A stretch of 52,682 nucleotides of DNA from Leucobacter soli (GCF_910593785.1 NZ_CAJVAP010000022.1:1-52682), one strand, 5' to 3'; positions 25,798 through 34,721 are shown, counted from the stretch's first letter. Notes: a model not told the origin generated them from the letters alone. Numbers and translations: made by a program.

Positions 25798-26757
25798 TCA
25801 GAAGGCGAACGCGATGCCGAGGAGCACCCCGTAGGCGAGGGCCGCGAGGCTCGTCAGCGCGAGGGCGAGGATCAGCTCGCGCGCCGTCTTCGCCCAGAGC
25901 GTGATGACGACGGCCGGGATCGTCGCGAGCAGCGCGAACCAGACGAGCAGCATGCCGGGGTAGACCATGAAGTAGAGGCCCGGCACGACGAACGGCAGCA
26001 GCACGCAGACGACGTAGAGGATCCGCGAAGCGCGGTCGCCGATCCGCACCGAGAGGGTGCGCTTGCCCGCGAGTCGGTCCGTCTCGATGTCGCGGGTGTT
26101 GTTCAGGATCAGCACGGCCACGGCGAAGAAGCCGACGCCGGCGCCCGCGATCCACGGTTCCTGCAGCTCGAGGTCGGTCTGCAGCCAGACCGTGCCGACG
26201 GTCGCGACGATGCCGAAGAAGACGAAGACCGCGACCTCGCCGAGGCCGGCGTAGCCGTAGGGGCGCTTGCCGCCGGTGTAGAACCAGGCGGCGGCGATCG
26301 CGACGGCGCCGATCGCGAGGAACCACCAGCGACCGCTGAGGATCACGGCGACCAGACCGCAGGCGGCGGCGAGCGCGAAGCAGACGAGCGCGGTCGCGAG
26401 CACCTTCTTCGGGTTCACGAGACCGCTGCCGGTGAGCCTGGCCGGGCCGACGCGGAAGTCGTCGGTGCCGCGCACGCCGTCGCTGTAGTCGTTCGCGTAG
26501 TTCACGCCGATCTGGAGCAGCAGCGCGACCGCGAGGGCCAGCAGCGTCAGGCTCCACGAGAAGCCCTGGGCGAGCTTCGCGATGCCGGCGCCGACTGCGA
26601 TCGGGGCGATCGCGAGCGGCAGCGTGCGCAGCCGCGCGCCCGCCACCCAGTCCCGCCAGGTGACCCTCGCGGGGCCGCCGGCCGAGACGTGCCGGGCGGC
26701 CGCCGCGCGCAGCGCCGGGTTGCCGGACTTGCGTCGATCCTTCGCGTGCGTATTCAC
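25798..26757 (-). CDS. menA: 1,4-dihydroxy-2-naphthoate polyprenyltransferase
   Basis: MenA joins the polyprenyl chain to dihydroxynaphthoate in the membrane. The 319-aa protein has about nine helices and both aspartate motifs of UbiA-type enzymes: [14 protein letters not shown] (about residue 90) and [19 protein letters not shown] (about 210). The first 40 residues are basic and Arg-rich. The GTG at 26757 follows a TAGGAT box by seven bases (leaderless). The gap to the ABC exporter promoter is about 60 bp. Confidence 0.93.
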   Translation of the reverse strand: MNTHAKDRRKSGNPALRAAAARHVSAGGPARVTWRDWVAGARLRTLPLAIAPIAVGAGIAKLAQGFSWSLTLLALAVALLLQIGVNYANDYSDGVRGTDDFRVGPARLTGSGLVNPKKVLATALVCFALAAACGLVAVILSGRWWFLAIGAVAIAAAWFYTGGKRPYGYAGLGEVAVFVFFGIVATVGTVWLQTDLELQEPWIAGAGVGFFAVAVLILNNTRDIETDRLAGKRTLSVRIGDRASRILYVVCVLLPFVVPGLYFMVYPGMLLVWFALLATIPAVVITLWAKTARELILALALTSLAALAYGVLLGIAFAF

Positions 26758-26764
26758 GCTGTCG

Positions 26765-26770
26765 ATCCTA
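26765..26770 (-). promoter_or_regulatory. -10 box TAGGAT of a leaderless menA promoter
   Basis: TAGGAT on the minus strand, seven bases, then the GTG at 26757. No ribosome site is seen. Confidence 0.5.
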
Positions 26771-26844
26771 CGCGTCGCGGCGTCACGACGTGGCGGCGTG
26801 ACGGCGGCGTCGTGGCGCCCGGGACGGATCGGGACGCCGGGCGC

Positions 26845-28131
26845 TCAGGATTCGCGCAGTTGATCGAAGCTCGCGCGCAGCGTGCGCAGCCAGGCCTCGA
26901 TCGCCGGGAGGTCGGGCTTGCCGCCGGGCAGCCGCGGCAGCTCCTCGGTCTCGGTCGCCCAGACCGGGGCAGCCGCGGGGCCGAGCCTGCTGCGGATCGC
27001 CTCCCGCACCTCCTCGAAGCCTGCAGCGCCGGGCTCGGTCTCGACGGCGAGGGCCACGCGCTCCCCCCACTCCGGATGCGCGGAGCCGAGCGCGACTGCG
27101 CTCGTCCAGCCGGGCAGCTCGCGTGCGACGCGTTCGACCTCGTCGAGGGACACGTTCACTCCCCCCGAGATCACGACGCGGTCGACCCGGCCGGTGACGG
27201 TGAGCATGCCGCCGAGCAGTTCTCCGGCGTCGCCGGTCCGGTACCAGCGGGTCACGACGCCGTCGCGGTCGCGCTCCTCGATGAACCGCTCCGCCGTGAG
27301 CTCCGGGTCGCCGACGTAGCCGAGGGCGAGGCAGGGGCCGGCGATCTGCACCTCTCCGGCGCCCGTCTCGGAGCGGCGGATCCGGATCCGGGTGTCCCCG
27401 ATCTCGACGCCGTCGTAGACGCAGCCGCCCGCCGTCTCGGTCATCCCGTAGCTGCGCCGCAGCGCCACGCCGAGCTCGTGCGCGCGCTGCCGCAGCGGCA
27501 GCGGCGTCGCCTGCCCGCCGACCAGCACGCCGGCGAAGCCGCGGAGCGCATCGGCGGCGGCCGGGTCCGCCTCGGCCAGGTCGAGGAGCCGCGCCAGCTG
27601 CACGGGCACCAGCGAGACGTAGCGGCGGGGATGCTGCATGCGGTCGGCCGCGGCGAGCAGCGCCGCCGGATCGAACGGCCCGTCGACGAAGACGGGATCC
27701 GTGCCCGCGAGGCGGCTGCGGACGAGCATCTGCAGGCCCGAGATCAGGTGGCCGGGCAAGGCGACGAGCCACTGGCCGCCGCCGGAGCCCGCGGGATCCG
27801 CGCCGTCGTCGGACCCGGCCGGATCCGCACCGTCGGCGCTGCGGCCACCGCCGAGGCGCTCGTGCGTGGCCGCAGCGCTCGCCCTCAACGCCGCCGCCGA
27901 GAGCGCCACCGCCTTGGGGATGCCGCTCGAGCCGGAGGTGCGCACCACGAGCGCGGTGCCCTCGGGGAGCGGTTGGGCCTGCAGCCTCGCGATCTCGGGG
28001 TCGATGCCGGGATCGGTGCCGGCGGGCAGCGGGAGCACCGGTGCTCCTCCCGCGAGCGCGTCGTCGAGCGCCGCCAGCAGCCAGGCCCGGTCATCGACGG
28101 GAACGGCTCTCAGTCCCGTATGCGCACTCAC
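26845..28131 (-). CDS. menE: o-Succinylbenzoate-CoA ligase
   Basis: A 428-aa AMP-forming ligase that activates o-succinylbenzoate with CoA. The P-loop is VVRTSGSSGIPKAVALS; SYGMTETAGGCVYDG and TGDAGELLGGMLTVTGRVD follow, then VVISGGVNVSLDEVE. It is short compared with general acyl-CoA synthetases but normal for actinobacterial MenE. The location next to menA supports MenE. The GTG at 28131 lies six bases after a TACCCT box. A D/G-rich linker (about residues 108-130) is repetitive (ADGADPAGSD-type repeats). Confidence 0.9.
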   Translation of the reverse strand: MSAHTGLRAVPVDDRAWLLAALDDALAGGAPVLPLPAGTDPGIDPEIARLQAQPLPEGTALVVRTSGSSGIPKAVALSAAALRASAAATHERLGGGRSADGADPAGSDDGADPAGSGGGQWLVALPGHLISGLQMLVRSRLAGTDPVFVDGPFDPAALLAAADRMQHPRRYVSLVPVQLARLLDLAEADPAAADALRGFAGVLVGGQATPLPLRQRAHELGVALRRSYGMTETAGGCVYDGVEIGDTRIRIRRSETGAGEVQIAGPCLALGYVGDPELTAERFIEERDRDGVVTRWYRTGDAGELLGGMLTVTGRVDRVVISGGVNVSLDEVERVARELPGWTSAVALGSAHPEWGERVALAVETEPGAAGFEEVREAIRSRLGPAAAPVWATETEELPRLPGGKPDLPAIEAWLRTLRASFDQLRES

Positions 28132-28137
28132 CCCACC

Positions 28138-28143
28138 AGGGTA
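28138..28143 (-). promoter_or_regulatory. -10 box TACCCT of a leaderless menE promoter
   Basis: TACCCT, six bases (ggtggg), then the GTG at 28131. Confidence 0.45.
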
Positions 28144-28185
28144 CCGGCGGGCAGTGGAGTGAAGCACGTGCGATCGGAGATGGAC

Positions 28186-28218
28186 GACGACCGCCTGCCG
28201 GGGGCGCAGACGGTCGTC
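28186..28218. terminator. Hairpin after the RTX-like gene
   Basis: GACGACCG / CGGTCGTC arms of 8 bp with an inner CTGC/GCAG pair lie 56 bp beyond the stop of the RTX-like gene, between it and the menE promoter. Probable terminator; no U-run. Confidence 0.45.
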
Positions 28219-28273
28219 GGAACCGAGCTGTTCGCCGCGAGACGAAGTGCTTGCGACAACTGCGGGCTACTCG

Positions 28274-28933
28274 TCAGTCGTCGTAGCCGTAGAGATCCTC
28301 CCAGCGATCCTCGACCCGGCCGGAGACGGAGCCCTGCGCCAGGATGTCCCGGCCCGAGCCGCCGTTCAGCTTGTCGGAGCCGCGCTCGCCCTCGAGCAGG
28401 TCGCGGCCGCCCTGGCCGTACAACCGGTCGTCGCCCGAACCGCCCTCGAGGTGATCGTTGCCGCTGCCGCCGAGGATCTTGTCCGCGCCGCGGCCGCCGT
28501 CGAGCACGTCGCGGCCGGTCCCGCCGCGGAGGATGTCGTTGCCGGAATCCCCGTCGATCTCGTCGCGGCCGGAGCCGCCGTGGATCCAGTCCCGACCGCT
28601 GTAGCCGTCGATGTCGTCGTTCCCGGCGCCGCCGTGGATCCAGTCGTCGCCGCTGCCGCCCTCGACCTCGTCGTGCCCGGAACCCGCGCAGATGATGTCG
28701 TCGCCGCCGCGGCCGTCGATCTCGTCGTTGCCGCTGAGCGCGACGATGACGTCTCGGCCCGAGGTGCCGACGATGTCATCGCTGCCGTAGGTTCCCACGA
28801 TCGTGGCGCGATGCCCGTTGCAGGTGTAGCCGGCGGCCTGAGCGGTCGCCGGAGTCAGGGCGAGCGCGAGCCCGCCGAGCAGCGCGGTGGCGGATCCGGT
28901 CGCGGCGATCCTGCGCAGTGCGGTCCTGTTCAT
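28274..28933 (-). CDS. Secreted calcium-binding-type (RTX-like) repeat protein
   Basis: A 219-aa protein with a Sec signal peptide (helix ATGSATALLGGLALAL, cleavage near ATAQA) followed by about 15 tandem nine-residue repeats such as GGSGDDWIH, GGAGNDDID and GGSGRDEID. These bind Ca2+ and form a parallel beta-roll. No catalytic or adhesion domain is seen and no type I secretion genes are nearby, so export by Sec is likely. GGAG lies five bases before the ATG. Role unknown; a surface or matrix protein is plausible. Confidence 0.9.
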   Translation of the reverse strand: MNRTALRRIAATGSATALLGGLALALTPATAQAAGYTCNGHRATIVGTYGSDDIVGTSGRDVIVALSGNDEIDGRGGDDIICAGSGHDEVEGGSGDDWIHGGAGNDDIDGYSGRDWIHGGSGRDEIDGDSGNDILRGGTGRDVLDGGRGADKILGGSGNDHLEGGSGDDRLYGQGGRDLLEGERGSDKLNGGSGRDILAQGSVSGRVEDRWEDLYGYDD

Positions 28934-29111
28934 GATGTCTCCATTCGGTGGGGTCCGGGCGTGTTGCCCGCTGAATCCGGCGGTGTACCGCGCGATGATT
29001 CGATTCCACCAGCGCCGAGTGAGATCACTGTGAGCGAGGAATGAGAGGCCTCTTAAACAGGGGGAAGTCCCGCCGGTTCGGGCGATCCGGCTCGGATCCG
29101 GGCCGCCTCTG

Positions 29112-29789
29112 CTACGCGGTCCGCCCGTCGCCGCTCATCGATTCGAGCAGCTGCGCCTCGGCCTTCACCAGATAGCGGATCAGCGCATCTGCCGCCAGCG
29201 CGTTGTCGCCGCGCTCCAGGTGGGCGACGATCTCGGCGTTGTACCCGATGTACGGCTGGTGGAAGGTCGGGTCCGAGGCCATGCCGTGGAAGATCAGGCG
29301 CATCTCTACGAGGATGCGCTCCATCTCGGCGTCCAGCCGATCGCTGCCCGCTCGCGCGACGATCGCGCGGTGGAACCCCTGATTGGCCGATGCCATCTCC
29401 GCCGCGTCGCGCCGCTCGATGCCCTCCCGTCCCTGCTCGACCCAGGTCGAGAGCCGACCCGTTGCGCCCGTGCCCCAGAGGAGCGCGCCCGGCTCGATGA
29501 TCCGCCGTGCACGATACATCTCGCGCACGTCCGCCTCCGTGGGCTGCTTCACGAACACTCCCCGGTTCGGCACCCGGGTGACGATCCCCTCGGAGCGCAG
29601 ACTCGCGAAGCCCTCGCGGAGGGTGTTCCGGGACACCCCGAGGAGATCCGCGAGCTCTTCCTCGGGGAGCTTGCTCCCGGGCAGGATCTCGCCGGCCGCG
29701 ATCCTGCTCCGGAGGACCCCCGCGACCCACTCGGCGGTCTCGGCCCGCTTCATGGCATTCGTCTCGCCGGCCGATACCTCGAGGATCAT
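29112..29789 (-). CDS. GntR/FadR-type regulator of the oxoprolinase operon
   Basis: Winged-helix domain (VAGVLRSRIAAGEILPGSKL, then LGVSRNTLREGFASLRSEGI and RVPNRGVFVKQP) plus an FCD ligand domain; about 225 aa from the ATG at 29789, which has a weak GGGTGA ahead. Starts at 29753 (MKRAET) or 29831 are possible. It lies 51 bp after the biotin carboxylase gene on the same strand, as the last gene of the pxp operon, and probably senses 5-oxoproline or a related acid. Candidate sites lie before pxpA at 34085-34129. Confidence 0.88.
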   Translation of the reverse strand: MILEVSAGETNAMKRAETAEWVAGVLRSRIAAGEILPGSKLPEEELADLLGVSRNTLREGFASLRSEGIVTRVPNRGVFVKQPTEADVREMYRARRIIEPGALLWGTGATGRLSTWVEQGREGIERRDAAEMASANQGFHRAIVARAGSDRLDAEMERILVEMRLIFHGMASDPTFHQPYIGYNAEIVAHLERGDNALAADALIRYLVKAEAQLLESMSGDGRTA

Positions 29790-29840
29790 TCGTTCACCCG
29801 TTCCGATCACCGGAGTCGCCCGCGCACGCACCGGAGCGAC

Positions 29841-31610
29841 TCATACGGACGTAATGGAGGCAAGCCGAGTTCCCGCGAGTACCGGTGCACCGGGTTCCAG
29901 CTCGTGCGCCCCCAGCCGGCCCGGCCGATGGGCGAGCACCCAGGTCTCCGTCTTCATCACCTCGAGGATCGCCAGCGGCTCCTGCGCTTCGACGATGGCA
30001 CCCGGTTCTGCCAACCACTTCACCAGGATCCCGGGGGCAGGCGCGCGCACCGCGCCCCCGTCCCCCGGATCCGAACCGCGCGCGTCCGCGCCCGGCTCGG
30101 CGCGGGTGCCGTGGTGGGCGCCGTGGTGCGCGCCGCCCCCGGTGAGGGCGGCGGCAAGGGCGGCCGGCACGCCGAGCTCGACTCTGCGTCCGTCCACCTC
30201 GATCGTGAACGTCGTGCGGTCCCCGGAGGCGGGCGCGACGCCGAAGTCCGGGTTCGCCTCGATGCGCTCGGCGAGCTCGCTCTCGATCCACGTCGTGTGG
30301 ACGGAGAAGGATCCCGCGTCCGTGAACTCGGGCCGGTTCAGCACCAATCGGTGGAACGGGAGGACGGTCGGGATCCCGTCGATCGCGCACTCGTCGAGCG
30401 CACGCCGGGCCCGCCGGATCGCCTCTTCGCGGGTCCGCCCGGTCACGATGATCTTCGCTACGAGCGAATCGAACTGATCCGGAACGATCGAGCCGTCCCG
30501 CACGCCGGCATCGATGCGCACCCCGGGCCCGGTCGGCCACTGCACCCGCTTCACGCGCCCGGGCGACGGCAGGAAGCCGCGGCCCGGGTCCTCCGCGTTG
30601 ATGCGGAACTCGAACGCGTGGCAGCGCGGCTCCACCGGCTCCGTCAGGTCCAGAGCCTCGCCCGACGCGATGCGCAACTGCGCGGCGACGAGGTCGATCC
30701 CCGAGGTCTCCTCCGTGATCGGGTGCTCGACCTGCAGCCGGGTGTTCACCTCGAGGAAGCTGAGCATTCCGTTGCGATCGAGCAGGTACTCCACCGTACC
30801 GGCGCCGACATAGCCGACGTTCCGGAGGATCTCCGCGGCGGAGTCGACGATCTCCGCGCGCTGCTCGTCGGAGAGGAACGGCGCCGGCGCCTCCTCGACC
30901 AGCTTCTGGTTGCGGCGCTGCAGCGTGCAGTCGCGCGTACCGATCACCCGCACGTTCCCGGCCGCGTCGGCGAGCACCTGCGCCTCGATGTGCCGTGGGC
31001 GCTCCAGGAACTTCTCGACGAAGCACTCCGGGCGGCCGAAGGCGAGGCGCGCCTCCCGCACCGCGGATGCGAACGCCTCATCGATCTCGTCGAGATCATC
31101 GACGACCTTCATCCCGCGCCCGCCACCGCCGAATGCCGCCTTCACGACCACGGGAAGCCCGTGCAGGATCGCGAACTCCCGGATCTCGTCGGCCGTCGAA
31201 ACCGGTCCGTCCGAGCCGGGTGCGAGGGGGGCTCCGGCCGCCATGGCCACCGCGCGGGCGCTGACCTTGTCGCCGAGCAGTCTGATCGCCTTCGCGGAGG
31301 GACCGATCCAGGTCAGACCGGCCTCGACGACGGCCTCGGCGAAGTCCCCGTTCTCGGAGAGGAAGCCGTATCCGGGGTGGACGGCGTCGCATCCGGAGCG
31401 CTCGGCGATCTCGAGCAGCTGAGCGCCATCGAGATAGGTCTCCGACGGGGTGGCGCCGCGGAGCGCATAGGCTTCGGTGGCGATGGAGACATGCGGGGCG
31501 TCCGCGTCCACTCCGGCGTAGACCGCGACGCTCTCCAGCCCCTGGTCGTCGCAGGCGCGCGCGATCCGGGCCGCGATCTCGCCCCGATTGGCGATGAGCA
31601 CCTTCCTCAC
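29841..31610 (-). CDS. Biotin carboxylase fused to a biotin carrier domain
   Basis: The 589-aa protein carries a biotin carboxylase (residues 1-450): KVLIANRGEIAARI, HPGYGFLSENGDFAE, the ATP-grasp loop KAAFGGGGRGMKVV and FLEVNTRLQVEHPITEETSG. A His/Gly/Asp-rich linker (about 490-520) leads to a biotinyl domain with the modified lysine in LEVMKTETW. No carboxyltransferase is attached; the neighbouring PxpB-PxpC fusion is related to the carboxyltransferase part of urea carboxylase, so the two together may form a complete biotin-dependent enzyme. The GTG at 31610 overlaps the pxpBC stop (GTGA), with GGAGG upstream. Confidence 0.92.
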   Translation of the reverse strand: MRKVLIANRGEIAARIARACDDQGLESVAVYAGVDADAPHVSIATEAYALRGATPSETYLDGAQLLEIAERSGCDAVHPGYGFLSENGDFAEAVVEAGLTWIGPSAKAIRLLGDKVSARAVAMAAGAPLAPGSDGPVSTADEIREFAILHGLPVVVKAAFGGGGRGMKVVDDLDEIDEAFASAVREARLAFGRPECFVEKFLERPRHIEAQVLADAAGNVRVIGTRDCTLQRRNQKLVEEAPAPFLSDEQRAEIVDSAAEILRNVGYVGAGTVEYLLDRNGMLSFLEVNTRLQVEHPITEETSGIDLVAAQLRIASGEALDLTEPVEPRCHAFEFRINAEDPGRGFLPSPGRVKRVQWPTGPGVRIDAGVRDGSIVPDQFDSLVAKIIVTGRTREEAIRRARRALDECAIDGIPTVLPFHRLVLNRPEFTDAGSFSVHTTWIESELAERIEANPDFGVAPASGDRTTFTIEVDGRRVELGVPAALAAALTGGGAHHGAHHGTRAEPGADARGSDPGDGGAVRAPAPGILVKWLAEPGAIVEAQEPLAILEVMKTETWVLAHRPGRLGAHELEPGAPVLAGTRLASITSV

Positions 31611-33286
31611 GAGTCCGCCCTCCGTTCTTGCTGTCCGTCGTCCGTCTCGGCGCGGGCGTTTCGCACGAATCTCACCCTCGCCCCGGGGCCCAGCTGCGCC
31701 GCCGTGTCGAGGTCGGCGTCGACGATCACGCCGATCACCGGGTAGCCTCCGGTCACCGGGTGGTCGGCGCCGAAGATCAGCGGCTGCCCGTCGGGCGGCA
31801 CCTGGATCGAGCCGCGGACGATGCCCTCGCTCTGGAGCTCGTCCTGCACCGCGCGTTCGAGGGGTCGACCCGTGAGTCGCGAGGCCATGCGGCTGAACCG
31901 GTTGGATACCGTCCACGTCTCGGAGAAGAGCGCGTCGACGGCATCCGTGGTGAACCAGTCCTCGCGGGGGCCCGGGATCACGCGCAGATCCGTCTCCTGC
32001 GCCGCGGAGCGCAGCTCCGTCTCGGGCGCTGTCGAGCGCAGCTCCGTGTCCTGCACCGTCGAGCGCAGCTCCCCCTCCGGGTTGGACGCCACGGCCGAGA
32101 CGTCCGCGGCACGGATGACCAGCCCGTCACCCGGCGCGAGCGGGGAAGGCCCGATGCCCGAATGCGTGTCGCGCGACCGGCTCTCGAGGACCGCCGGCGC
32201 GTCGATCCCTCCCCTGATCGCCGCATAGCTCCAGATCCCCCGATCGGCTTCCGCGATCGTGAGCTCCTCGCCGGCGAGCAGCACGAACGGCGTCCGCACG
32301 GCCGGGTTCCGCGGACCGAACCGCGCGGTTCGATCGGTCGCGCTCCGGATCGCGAGGCGGCCGGCCGCACCGGTCACCGCGACGACCTGATCCGTCTCGG
32401 CGCGGATCGAGAACCCTGCCCCGAGCGCCTCGATAGCCGCCTGACCCGCATAGTTGCCGACGAGCCGGTTCGCCTGGCGGAACGACGACCGATCCATCGC
32501 TCCGGCGGGCCCGACGCCGAGCACGGCGTGCCCGGGCCGGCCGAGATCCTGGATCGTCGCTCCCACGCCGGGCTGCACGATCACGACGTCGGCCCGATCC
32601 CGTTCGATCGGGGCGACGGGTTCGACCCGCGGCACGGACCCGGTGATCGGATGACGCACCGGCACGAAGCGGACCCGGTCGCCCGGATGGATGCGCGCCG
32701 GGTCGGCCAGGGACTCGTCCCAGAGCGTCTCATCGGTCCGGCCGATCAGCTGCCATCCGCCGGGGGAACTGCGCGGATAGACCGCCGAGTAGTTGTCGGC
32801 CAGTCCGACCGACCCGGCGGGAACCGAGGTCCTCGGCGACTCGCGGCGGGGGACGCGGACTCCCGATTCTCCGACGAGGTAGACGAATCCCGGAGCGAAT
32901 CCCGTGAAGGCGGCCGTCCAGGTCCCGGAGGAATGCCAGCCGATCAGGGATTCGACGCTCCGCCCCATCCGCGCCGCGGTCTCGCGGAGATCCTCGCCCT
33001 CGTAAGACACGGGGATCCGGATCGTTCGCCCGATCCGGCCCGAGCGGCCGGAGGCGTTCAGCGACTCGACGTACTCGATGAGCGGCCGGACGAACCGGGG
33101 CGACCGTGCGACGACCAGCACCGTCCTCGCCGCGGCGACGACGTCGGACACTCCGCTCGGCGGATGCTCCTCCAGCTGCGCGCGCAGACCCATCGCGCCC
33201 TCGAGGGATCCCAGATCCACCAGGAACGCCCGATCCCCCGACCGCTTCACCGTGCGCCTCGGTTCGGTTGCCGCGTCGACGTTCAT
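31607..33286 (-). CDS. pxpBC: 5-Oxoprolinase subunits B and C, fused (KipI-KipA / AHS1-AHS2)
   Basis: The 559-aa protein joins two usually separate proteins. Residues 10-215 are PxpB (KipI/AHS1): SGTWTAAFTGFAPGFVYLVG and RTSVPAGSVGLADNYSAVYP. Residues 225-550 are PxpC (KipA/AHS2): VQPGVGATIQDLGRPGHAV, GPAGAMDRSSFRQANRLVGN and IFGADHPVTGGYPVIGVI. Bacterial PxpABC cleaves 5-oxoproline to glutamate with ATP. An insert in PxpC (about residues 410-440) is three copies of a nine-residue unit, ELRSTVQDT, ELRSTAPET, ELRSAAQET. The ATG overlaps the pxpA stop (ATGA). Confidence 0.92.
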   Translation of the reverse strand: MNVDAATEPRRTVKRSGDRAFLVDLGSLEGAMGLRAQLEEHPPSGVSDVVAAARTVLVVARSPRFVRPLIEYVESLNASGRSGRIGRTIRIPVSYEGEDLRETAARMGRSVESLIGWHSSGTWTAAFTGFAPGFVYLVGESGVRVPRRESPRTSVPAGSVGLADNYSAVYPRSSPGGWQLIGRTDETLWDESLADPARIHPGDRVRFVPVRHPITGSVPRVEPVAPIERDRADVVIVQPGVGATIQDLGRPGHAVLGVGPAGAMDRSSFRQANRLVGNYAGQAAIEALGAGFSIRAETDQVVAVTGAAGRLAIRSATDRTARFGPRNPAVRTPFVLLAGEELTIAEADRGIWSYAAIRGGIDAPAVLESRSRDTHSGIGPSPLAPGDGLVIRAADVSAVASNPEGELRSTVQDTELRSTAPETELRSAAQETDLRVIPGPREDWFTTDAVDALFSETWTVSNRFSRMASRLTGRPLERAVQDELQSEGIVRGSIQVPPDGQPLIFGADHPVTGGYPVIGVIVDADLDTAAQLGPGARVRFVRNARAETDDGQQERRADS

Positions 33287-34044
33287 CGGTCCACGAAGCT
33301 CCGCGTCTCGACCCCGGCCTCGTGGAGCGCGCGTTCGATGCTCGCGGAGAGCTCGACGGCTCCGGGGGTGTCCCCGTGCAGGCACAGCGTCTCCGCGCCG
33401 ATGTCGATGCGCGTGCCGTCGATCGCCAGCACGTGCCCGTCCACGATGCGAAGCGCGCGCTCCACGACCAGGGCCGAGTCGTGGATGACGGCATCGGGCT
33501 CCGTGCGCGGGACGAGCCCGCCGTCGCGCGTGTAAGCGCGGTCGGCGAAGGCCTCGACGACCGTCCGCACCCCCGCATCCTCGGCGCGCCGCTGGACCTC
33601 GGAGAACGGCGGCACGACGAGCGGGAAGGCGGGGTCGACGGCCCGGATCGCATCGACCACCGCCTGGGCGTGCGGCCGATGGCTCACGATCGCGTTGTAC
33701 AGCGCCCCGTGCGGTTTCACGTAGCGCACCGACGTCCCCTCGGCATGCGCGAGGGCCTGCAGCAGCCCGATCTGGGCGATGAGCTCGTCTGCGAGCTCGA
33801 CGGCCGGCACGTCGATGAACCGGCGGCCGAAGCCGGCGAGGTCTCGGTACGACGGGTGCGCTCCGACGATCACGCCCTGTCCGGCGGCGGCACGACAGGT
33901 CGCCCGGATGATGGTGGGATCGCCGGCGTGGCCCCCGCAGGCCACGTTCGCGCTCGAGATGTGGGCGAAGATCGCGTCGTCGTCGCCGACGACCCACTGA
34001 CCGGAGAACTCGCCCACGTCGCTGTTCAGGTCGATGCTTCGCAT
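33283..34044 (-). CDS. pxpA: 5-Oxoprolinase subunit A (LamB/YcsF family)
   Basis: A 253-aa LamB/YcsF protein: IDLNSDVGEF at the N-terminus, ISSANVACGGHAGDP, GVIVGAHPSYRDLAGFGRR, VRYVKPHGALYNAI and a C-terminal LCLHGDTPGAVE. PxpA is the hydrolase-like subunit of ATP-dependent 5-oxoprolinase. First gene of pxpA-pxpBC-biotin carboxylase-gntR, all overlapping or tightly spaced. GGAGG stands four bases ahead of the ATG. Confidence 0.95.
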   Translation of the reverse strand: MRSIDLNSDVGEFSGQWVVGDDDAIFAHISSANVACGGHAGDPTIIRATCRAAAGQGVIVGAHPSYRDLAGFGRRFIDVPAVELADELIAQIGLLQALAHAEGTSVRYVKPHGALYNAIVSHRPHAQAVVDAIRAVDPAFPLVVPPFSEVQRRAEDAGVRTVVEAFADRAYTRDGGLVPRTEPDAVIHDSALVVERALRIVDGHVLAIDGTRIDIGAETLCLHGDTPGAVELSASIERALHEAGVETRSFVDR

Positions 34045-34084
34045 GTGACCTCCGAACCCTGATGCTCATATCCGGATGACCAGA

Positions 34085-34129
34085 TTGTTCAACAAAAGTA
34101 GCACAGTACCCCTGTTGTTCAGCAGAAGT
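34085..34129. promoter_or_regulatory. Candidate GntR operators before pxpA: two direct repeats 30 bp apart
   Basis: TTGTTCAACAAAAGT (34085-34099) and TTGTTCAGCAGAAGT (34115-34129) match at 13 of 15 positions, and their starts are exactly 30 bp (three helical turns) apart. The first contains the palindrome TTGTT-C-AACAA. They lie 41-85 bp upstream of the pxpA start, where a local repressor would act. Confidence 0.55.
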
Positions 34130-34253
34130 TTCGCGGGCATGGTTGCCGGGCCGCTCGTACGAGGCCTGAGGATCGGGCGCGCCAGCCTCCCTCACCGAGG
34201 CTTCGCCGGCGCGGGACCGATCCTGCAGGACCGATCCGGCATCTGCAGCTATG

Positions 34254-34307
34254 CACCGATCTGCAGAAAAACACCGATCTGCAGAAAAACACCGATCCGC
34301 AGAAGAA
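34254..34307. repeat. 18-bp tandem repeat, 3 units, with inverted copy at 34340-34350
   Basis: Units CACCGATCTGCAGAAAAA or close variants begin about 34254, 34272 and 34290. GCAGATCGGTG at 34340-34350 is the inverted form of the unit start CACCGATCTGC, so alternative hairpins with loops of about 60-75 nt can form. Confidence 0.75.
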
Positions 34308-34429
34308 CACCGATCCGCTCGATATCCCTGTGCGATTCTGCAGATCGGTGCGATTCTGCTTCGGAGACGCGATCGCCATCAACCGCACGCACCCACGTAC
34401 GCACCAAGCAGTATGCGGTCGCCCCGGCC

Positions 34430-34463
<34 letters not shown>

Positions 34464-34709
34464 AGACGGTACGCGATCGTCCGCGCTGCATCCTTTCGAC
34501 GGACGATCCCGTACAGTCCCGACGATCTCGTACTGTCTCGACGGCGCCTCACTACCTCGACGGTTCCGCGCGGTTCCGTGCGGTTCCGTGCGGCGGCCCC
34601 GCCGACCTCGGCGCCGGCGACCCCAGGCCGCGATCCAGGGCCGCCGATCCGAGGGTTCCGGCAGAGGCTCGCCCTCCATCGGACACGACACGATTCCCCC
34701 GCGCACAAC

Positions 34710-34715
34710 TAGGAT
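34710..34715 (+). promoter_or_regulatory. -10 box TAGGAT of a leaderless aminotransferase promoter
   Basis: TAGGAT, six bases, then the GTG at 34722; no ribosome-binding site. Confidence 0.5.
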
Positions 34716-34721
34716 TGGCGT

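Noticed and set aside
23876-26557. N-terminal extension of the second ABC half-transporter to 1,537 residues
   Set aside because: The open frame runs through the first transporter and menA in the wrong frame; the ATG at 23875 with ATGA overlap is the true start.
26689-28695. 668-codon plus-strand frame opposite menE
   Set aside because: Antisense shadow produced by high GC; the opposite strand has a full AMP-ligase motif set.
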